In this document: positions 60,006-64,000 of the stretch, in pieces | How positions within the stretch are numbered: position 1 is the stretch's first letter | Layout of the letters: each line of letters opens with the position of its first letter | Assembly (NCBI GenBank): GCA_947383835.1 | Contig: CANDEV010000006.1 | Location: forward strand, 62,001-126,000 | Source: an uncultured Clostridia bacterium | GTDB taxonomy: Bacteria; Bacillota; Clostridia; Oscillospirales; Ruminococcaceae | Direction: 5' to 3' | DNA: 64,000 nucleotides | Notes under the pieces: generated by a model | The model's input: only the letters and a program-made list of their open reading frames with translations | Database searches by the model: none | Told to the model about the DNA's origin: nothing | Program-made: the position numbers and the translations under genes

Positions 60006-60440
60006 TTATTTTTTTACATTCAATGATATTTTCTTCATAATCGTCCAAATAAGTGATATAAAATATTTAAACTTATCATTTTTAAAAAAGCACAAAAGAA
60101 AAATCAAATTAGGCACAATTGTACAAATTATAACTTTAAGTACAAAAGAAGTTATATCGTTATACACATTTACAAAATTTGCAGCATATGACGTAATAAT
60201 AGTTGCTACAAGAGAAATAAAAGTATAAATAACAAAATTTCCTGCATACTCTTTCGCACTTTTTTTCAAAACATACTTATAAAAAACATATGGTTCGATC
60301 CAAATACAAGTCGTAACAGTACTTATGATTGTACCTAAAAAAACGCCCGCAACTCCTATTTTTGCAAGAAAAATTGATGCTAAAATATTTATAATTGATT
60401 CTATAATGGGCTTATATCTGTCATAATAATATGTATAAGT
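60006..60440 (-). pseudogene. Remnant of a polysaccharide flippase (C-terminal part)
   Basis: Open reading on the minus strand from about 60440 to a stop at 60006 gives the last about 145 residues of a Wzx-type oligosaccharide flippase: DRYKPIIESIINILASIFL, then GVAGVFLGTIISTV, WIEPYVFYKYVLKKSAKEY and further membrane helices. The N-terminal two thirds (about 330 residues) are missing; the reading instead joins sequence from a different gene at 60440. An internal ATG at 60269 would encode 87 residues but is not a real start. It is the downstream end of a decayed capsule or exopolysaccharide locus. Confidence 0.8.
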
Positions 60441-60493
60441 TCTGGCAGCGGATTACCTCCAAGCCAACAATAGTGTATTATTTTAGGTATCAT
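60441..60493 (-). pseudogene. Remnant of a GT32-type glycosyltransferase (N-terminal part)
   Basis: An ATG with AAAGG upstream begins MIPKIIHYCWLGGNPLPE, the typical start of glycosyltransferases with the DXD motif of capsule loci. After about 18 residues the frame runs into the flippase remnant out of phase and stops at a TAG. The junction at about 60440 is therefore a deletion that removed most of both genes. Confidence 0.75.
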
Positions 60494-60529
60494 TATAAGT
60501 AATATCCTTTATGTTTAAAATAAAAATAA

Positions 60530-61286
60530 TTAATTAAAATACATCTCTTTCTGCTGTTTAGTTGAATACTTCATATCAAACACATTTTTTTCATTTCCTC
60601 GGACGAACCTTTTCTCTGACTTGTTGTTCAAGTTCACCTTATCCTAAAAGCAACAGTACAGAATTTGATATTTTTATTTTAAGTTCAGTACGAATTTTAT
60701 CGCGTACCTACTTATCAAATGCAAATTCTTTAGTAGTAATGCCATTATTTATAATAGTATAATCATATTTCGGCAAATACATCCATTTCCCTGCTAAATC
60801 AGAGCAAGCCAGCCTTAAAACACTTTTGCTTCTTATAAGATGTTTGCAGAATTTATGAATGTATAATTTTATTTTAGCTCCAAACGTAAATTCACTTGAT
60901 TCACACTCCACACCGGAACTGTGTGAATGAATAATAATTTTTTTACAAAAAGGCTTAACAGCAGTATAAAATGAAAATGTCTCCGCCGCCTCGCTTACGT
61001 GAATATGTACACAATCATATTTATTTTCTTTTGCAATTTTCCGTGAAAATAAAAATCTATCAATTTGCCGTTGAACAATATTTTTTTTCTCAATATTTAT
61101 CAAAAAAAATTCTCCGCCATTTTCATGTATACGCTCAATGTAGTAATTATCAGGAGCAGTACAAGATAAAAAATCAACACGTATTTTCTCTAAATCAAAA
61201 TTTTGATACCAATTCCATGCAATTACTGACAAACCGCTTTTTCCGAAATCTCCAGGACCCAATTCCAATACCTTTATCTTACTCAC
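60530..61286 (-). pseudogene. Decayed GT4 glycosyltransferase
   Basis: The intact part (192 codons to a TAG at about 60708) is the N-terminal half of a family GT4 glycosyltransferase: KVLELGPGDFGKSGLSVIAW, VHIHVSEAAETFSFYTAVK, IIIHSHSSGVE, LACSDLAGKWMYL and INNGITTKEFAFDK. Reading through the stop gives VRDKIRTELKIK, then, after an internal deletion, SNSVLLLLG-stop-GELEQQVREKVR, where the second stop replaces Asp in the usual GDGEL. A C-terminal scrap (FDMKYSTKQQKEMYFN) lies in another frame. Multiple stops, a deletion and a frameshift show inactivation. Confidence 0.85.
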
Positions 61287-61405
61287 CTCCTGCTCCGAAT
61301 TTTATATTCAGCTATAAAAATTATACTACCTTTCATATTTGTTGTCAACTATATTCAGTAACAATTTTTTGAAAAATTAATCATAATTCAAATCATATTA
61401 CAATA

Positions 61406-61434
61406 TGTCCCCGACCTGAAAGGAAACGGGGACA
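61406..61434 (-). terminator. Hairpin after the MFS gene
   Basis: TGTCCCCG and CGGGGACA form an 8-bp stem with a 13-nt loop, 9 nt after the MFS stop. The T tract is weak on both strands. Confidence 0.5.
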
Positions 61435-61442
61435 TTAAATCA

Positions 61443-62717
61443 TTATTCAAGCTCTCTTATATATCGTACCTTTCTGAAAATAAGGCAAACAACAACTCCC
61501 AAAATTCCAATCACAAAAAACAGCAGTGCTGCACCTGAACCTTTTTCACCTCCGAACAGCATAACCAAAATACTATCTTTGGAAACTGATGACATAAACG
61601 GTTCAAAAACCTTATCCACGAGCAATCCGCCAAGGAAATAACCCACGGGAATTGTAAAAAACTGCAAGGTACTTCTCGTTGAGTACACTCTCCCCTGCAT
61701 TTCGGGAGGAACAGCCGTCCTCATAATAACTCCCATATTGGCATTCATCAGCGGAATAACTATCCACCCGAGAATTCCGCCAATACTCCACCAAAGAGTG
61801 CTTCCGCCAAAGGCTAAGAAAAAATTTTCAGTACTCATGGAAAACAGCAAACAGCCGCAAATTACTCTTATCCTGCTTTTGGGAGCGGGGGCTGCCATTG
61901 CAATAAAGCTGCCGAGAAAATTTGCCGCGCCGATACAGGCGTTTACTATACCCAACGAGGTTTCGTCAGCCAAAGACAAGATCATTGGCGACAGCGCAGC
62001 CTCATAAATTGACGCAATAAAATTTATCGCAGCCATAAACATTATCAGCCACAGGATACCCTTGTTTGACCGCAGGTAGGAAAGTCCGTCCGCAGTCGTT
62101 TTTAGAATGCTTTCGGACTTTTCGGGACTTTTCTCCGGTTCGGGGATCTTTATAAAGAATAACAGCACCAAAAACGCCGCTGCAAAGGTTGCCAAATCGA
62201 AAGCAATTACCGCCCCGATCCCTGCAAATCCAACAATTGCCGAAGCAAAAACCGGTGTAAGAATTGTTGTCAGCGAGCTTGAAAAGGAATACATACCGCT
62301 TGTTTTCTGATAATGCTCCTTTGGGGTAAGCAGCGTTGCAGCAACCTCTGCGGCGGGATTTTGCACCGTCCCCATAAGCCCGTTCACAGCGTTGAGAATG
62401 TACAAGTGCCAAACCGCAAGATTTCCCGTTTTCAGCAGAACAAGCACTGTAACCGTGCAAGCCGCCGCAATACTGTCACAGACAAGCATAGTCACCTTTT
62501 TGTTCCACCTGTCGCTGAGCACACCAGCGAAAATGCTCATAACAACATACGGCGCGTAAGAACAGACCGTCAGCAAAGCGGTGGACAATGCCGAGCCGCT
62601 TTCACCATACAACCATATTACAAGCGCAAAATTTGTCATTGCGCTGCCCAAACCCGAAAGGGACTGGGTAAGCCATAGAATTATAAAGCTTTTAAGTTCT
62701 TTTATAGTTTTTATCAT
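61443..62717 (-). CDS. MFS efflux transporter (MefA/DHA3-like)
   Basis: A 424-residue membrane protein with about twelve helices. It begins with a short basic start, then IILWLTQSLSGLGSAMTNFA, and carries motif A GVLSDRWNKKVTMLVCD between helices 2 and 3. Overall resemblance is to the DHA3 group that includes macrolide efflux Mef proteins. The substrate is not fixed by the sequence. AAGGAG lies 9 nt before the ATG and can be sequestered by an upstream hairpin; a 12-codon leader ORF precedes it. This pattern suggests inducible expression. Confidence 0.83.
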   Translation of the reverse strand: MIKTIKELKSFIILWLTQSLSGLGSAMTNFALVIWLYGESGSALSTALLTVCSYAPYVVMSIFAGVLSDRWNKKVTMLVCDSIAAACTVTVLVLLKTGNLAVWHLYILNAVNGLMGTVQNPAAEVAATLLTPKEHYQKTSGMYSFSSSLTTILTPVFASAIVGFAGIGAVIAFDLATFAAAFLVLLFFIKIPEPEKSPEKSESILKTTADGLSYLRSNKGILWLIMFMAAINFIASIYEAALSPMILSLADETSLGIVNACIGAANFLGSFIAMAAPAPKSRIRVICGCLLFSMSTENFFLAFGGSTLWWSIGGILGWIVIPLMNANMGVIMRTAVPPEMQGRVYSTRSTLQFFTIPVGYFLGGLLVDKVFEPFMSSVSKDSILVMLFGGEKGSGAALLFFVIGILGVVVCLIFRKVRYIRELE

Positions 62718-62721
62718 TTTA

Positions 62722-62765
62722 CCTTGCTCCTTTAGTAATAGTAATTTTTACCACAAAGTGCAAGG
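62722..62765 (-). promoter_or_regulatory. Hairpin that can cover the MFS ribosome site
   Basis: On the minus strand CCTTGCACTTT (62755-62765) can pair with AAAGGAGCAAGG (62722-62733), the sequence holding the MFS ribosome site (six pairs CCTTGC/GCAAGG, then TTT/AAA across a small internal loop). The same CCTTGCAC can instead pair with GTGCAGGG (62804-62811) inside the leader ORF. The two pairings exclude each other, as in translational attenuators. The direction of control is undetermined. Confidence 0.5.
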
Positions 62766-62798
62766 CTTGACGAATTCAGTTTCGCTCCGTGAAGTCCG

Positions 62799-62837
62799 TC
62801 ACTCCCTGCACGAAGCATTGCAAATGCAAAGTATCAT
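62799..62837 (-). CDS. Putative 12-residue leader peptide upstream of MFS exporter
   Basis: ATG with an ideal ribosome site (GGAGG, 7 nt spacing) opens a 12-codon ORF, MILCICNASCRE, ending in TGA. It is too short to be a normal protein but is placed like Erm/Mef/Msr leader peptides that stall ribosomes in the presence of antibiotics. Its last codons include the GTGCAGGG segment that can pair with the anti-ribosome-site strand. Translation has not been shown. Confidence 0.4.
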   Translation of the reverse strand: MILCICNASCRE

Positions 62838-62858
62838 GAAAATTCCTCCAAATTTTAC

Positions 62859-62897
62859 ATGGAGACTTGTCAATAACAATAATTGACAAGTCTCCAT
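62859..62897. repeat. 16-bp perfect inverted repeat between DHH and MFS genes
   Basis: ATGGAGACTTGTCAAT and ATTGACAAGTCTCCAT are perfect complements around a 7-nt loop. It lies just after the DHH stop and before the leader ORF of the MFS gene. There is no T run on either strand, so it may be an inefficient terminator, an operator or a processing stem. Confidence 0.6.
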
Positions 62898-62907
62898 TAA
62901 ATATGTA

Positions 62908-63825
62908 TTATTCCTTGTAATTAATAAGCTCGTCAAGCATTTTAGGCAGTTCTGTCTCCATATTTTCATTGGTAAACTGACAAGTACCCACAGCCCTGTG
63001 TCCGCCGCCGCCGTATTTCAGCATAAGCTTGCCAACGTTTACGTTTGAGGTACGGTTAAGTATAGAGTAACCCACAGCCGCGCTGCAGCCCTGACCGCCC
63101 TTGCCGCTTACTATCCATGCGGAAATATTCTGCTCGGGGTAAAGACTGTAAATAAGAAAACGGTTGCCGGAATAAATTGGGTCTACACCACGGAGGTCGC
63201 TGATGATAACGTCCTTTTCAACCCTTGTGTGAGCCTTTACCATTTCCTTGAATTTTTCGGTCTGCTCCATGTAAATGTCAATTCTTTCCTTTACATCGGG
63301 CAGAGAAAGAATTTCGTCCGTATTCATGGTACGGCAGCAGTCGATAAGCTTTTCCATGAGCTGATAATTGGAAATGGTAAAATTACGCCACCGTCCCAAG
63401 CCTGTTCTTGGGTCCATAAGGAAACCCACAAGAATCCAGCCCGTAGGATTGAGAATTTCCTCGCGTGTAAGATTGCCGCTGTCTACCTTGTCAACAGCTA
63501 CCATCATATCGTCATAGTGACCGAAACGCTCCTTGCCGCCGTAATAATCGTAAATAATTCTTGCACATGAGGGAGCGATACGGCTTTCGCCTCTGTACTT
63601 GCCCTCAAGCTGGTTGCGCTCAAATTCGCTTGAATGGTGATCGAACCAAAGTCCGCAGCCCTCAACGTATGGCACGTTTGCAAGGCAGTCGTCCTCGGTT
63701 ATCTCAATAAGCCCGTCCTGCAAGTCCTTGGGGTGGGCAAATTTCCAGTGGTCTATAACTCCTACATCTTTCAACAATGCGCCGCAGGCAAGTCCGTCAA
63801 AATCCGAACGTGTAACAAGTCTCAT
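62908..63825 (-). CDS. DHH-family phosphoesterase
   Basis: A 305-residue manganese-dependent phosphoesterase. Motif I is RSDFDGLACGALL, the DHH motif is WFDHHSSEF, and the DHHA1-type C-terminal GGGGHRAVGTCQF binds the substrate phosphate. Related proteins act on polyphosphate, c-di-AMP, pApA or short RNA; which of these applies cannot be read here. The start ATG follows AGGAG; the 26 residues upstream overlap the promoter region. Confidence 0.85.
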   Translation of the reverse strand: MRLVTRSDFDGLACGALLKDVGVIDHWKFAHPKDLQDGLIEITEDDCLANVPYVEGCGLWFDHHSSEFERNQLEGKYRGESRIAPSCARIIYDYYGGKERFGHYDDMMVAVDKVDSGNLTREEILNPTGWILVGFLMDPRTGLGRWRNFTISNYQLMEKLIDCCRTMNTDEILSLPDVKERIDIYMEQTEKFKEMVKAHTRVEKDVIISDLRGVDPIYSGNRFLIYSLYPEQNISAWIVSGKGGQGCSAAVGYSILNRTSNVNVGKLMLKYGGGGHRAVGTCQFTNENMETELPKMLDELINYKE

Positions 63826-63874
63826 TTCAACACAACTCCTAACAAAATTAATTGAAATACAAATATACGTTAAT

Positions 63875-63903
63875 ATTATACAACATTTTATTTTGAATTT
63901 CAA
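63875..63903 (-). promoter_or_regulatory. Promoter of the DHH gene
   Basis: On the minus strand TTGAAA (63898-63903) and exact TATAAT (63875-63880) are 17 nt apart, 50 nt before the start codon. Confidence 0.7.
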
Positions 63904-64000
63904 GTGTTTTTTGGGAAAATTTTAATAAAAGTGCATAAACCCAAAAAGTTATTAGGATTTTCGTAAATATGCTTATGTAAAATTATTTTGTCTCCAGATA
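63904..64000. other. End of window, no gene seen
   Basis: AT-rich sequence upstream of the DHH promoter. No ORF, RNA gene or hairpin was recognised before the window ends. Confidence 0.5.

Noticed and set aside
60006..60269. An intact 87-residue membrane protein
   Set aside because: The open frame continues 57 codons upstream with clear flippase sequence and no start, so this is a fragment of a larger broken gene.
62859..62897. Intrinsic terminator after the DHH gene
   Set aside because: Perfect 16-bp stem without a T tract; recorded as an inverted repeat only.

Overview
The window looks like chromosome from a low-to-mid GC, spore-forming Firmicute of class Clostridia, most like Ruminococcus and relatives. 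This is an inference from gene content: a V-type ATPase operon, an alpha/beta small acid-soluble spore protein, a ClpE-type chaperone, an ECF transporter module, a CdaA/CdaR pair, a cre-like operator, strong GGAGG ribosome sites, and many TTGACA-N17-TATAAT promoters. No rRNA, complete insertion sequence, prophage or CRISPR array was seen.

Layout. 1-4.8 kb (minus strand): V-type ATPase operon in the order H, C, I, K, F, E and the first codons of A. 4.9-8.0 kb: UPF0210 plus ACT-domain pair, then a MarR regulator with a YczE-like membrane protein. 8.3-12.7 kb (plus): PHP phosphatase, two tandemly duplicated anchored small proteins, an Lrp regulator overlapping an aminotransferase, and ispE. 12.8-15.1 kb (plus): a stripped-down McrB/McrC pair. 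15.6-16.2 kb: a Gly-Arg-His tRNA operon with palindromic spacers. 16.3-30.9 kb (minus): a long housekeeping run of ruvC, ruvA, a phosphodiesterase, ruvB, glmM, a P-loop kinase, an rRNA methyltransferase-like gene, two tiny membrane proteins, ecfA1-ecfA2-ecfT, truA, a DUF5711-like gene, cvpA-like and clpE-like. 31-36.5 kb (plus): pheA, ispD, an LRR membrane protein, ispF, DUF3343 and a cysteine-desulfurase-like enzyme. 36.6-45.5 kb (minus): a spore protein, the cdaA-cdaR-FAD protein operon, a GH26-like enzyme under a cre-like operator, a secreted acidic-repeat protein, and ychF. 45.8-53.7 kb (mostly plus): a GH13-DUF1653 fusion, cca, two tRNA-Ser genes, an S66 peptidase, two GNAT proteins and an iron alcohol dehydrogenase. 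53.8-59.9 kb (minus): an ABC transporter like lantibiotic immunity systems, then deaminase-like, VOC, Thr-rich, MoxR and DUF58 genes. 60-61.3 kb: remains of a polysaccharide locus. 61.4-63.8 kb (minus): an MFS exporter with a leader ORF and a hairpin covering its ribosome site, then a DHH phosphoesterase.

How genes work together. IspE, IspD and IspF are three steps of the MEP isoprenoid pathway, split between two loci. RuvA, RuvB and RuvC form the Holliday-junction machinery. CdaA with CdaR makes c-di-AMP, and the usual partner GlmM sits instead in the ruv operon. EcfA1, EcfA2 and EcfT are the energising module of a vitamin or metal transporter whose substrate subunit is not present here.

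The most unusual items are the McrBC pair lacking a visible specificity domain and a canonical nuclease motif, the efflux gene with a leader peptide and competing hairpins, the GH13-DUF1653 fusion, the decayed glycosyltransferase/flippase locus, and a branched 120-nt palindromic element. Functions are read from motifs by eye; no database search was possible.
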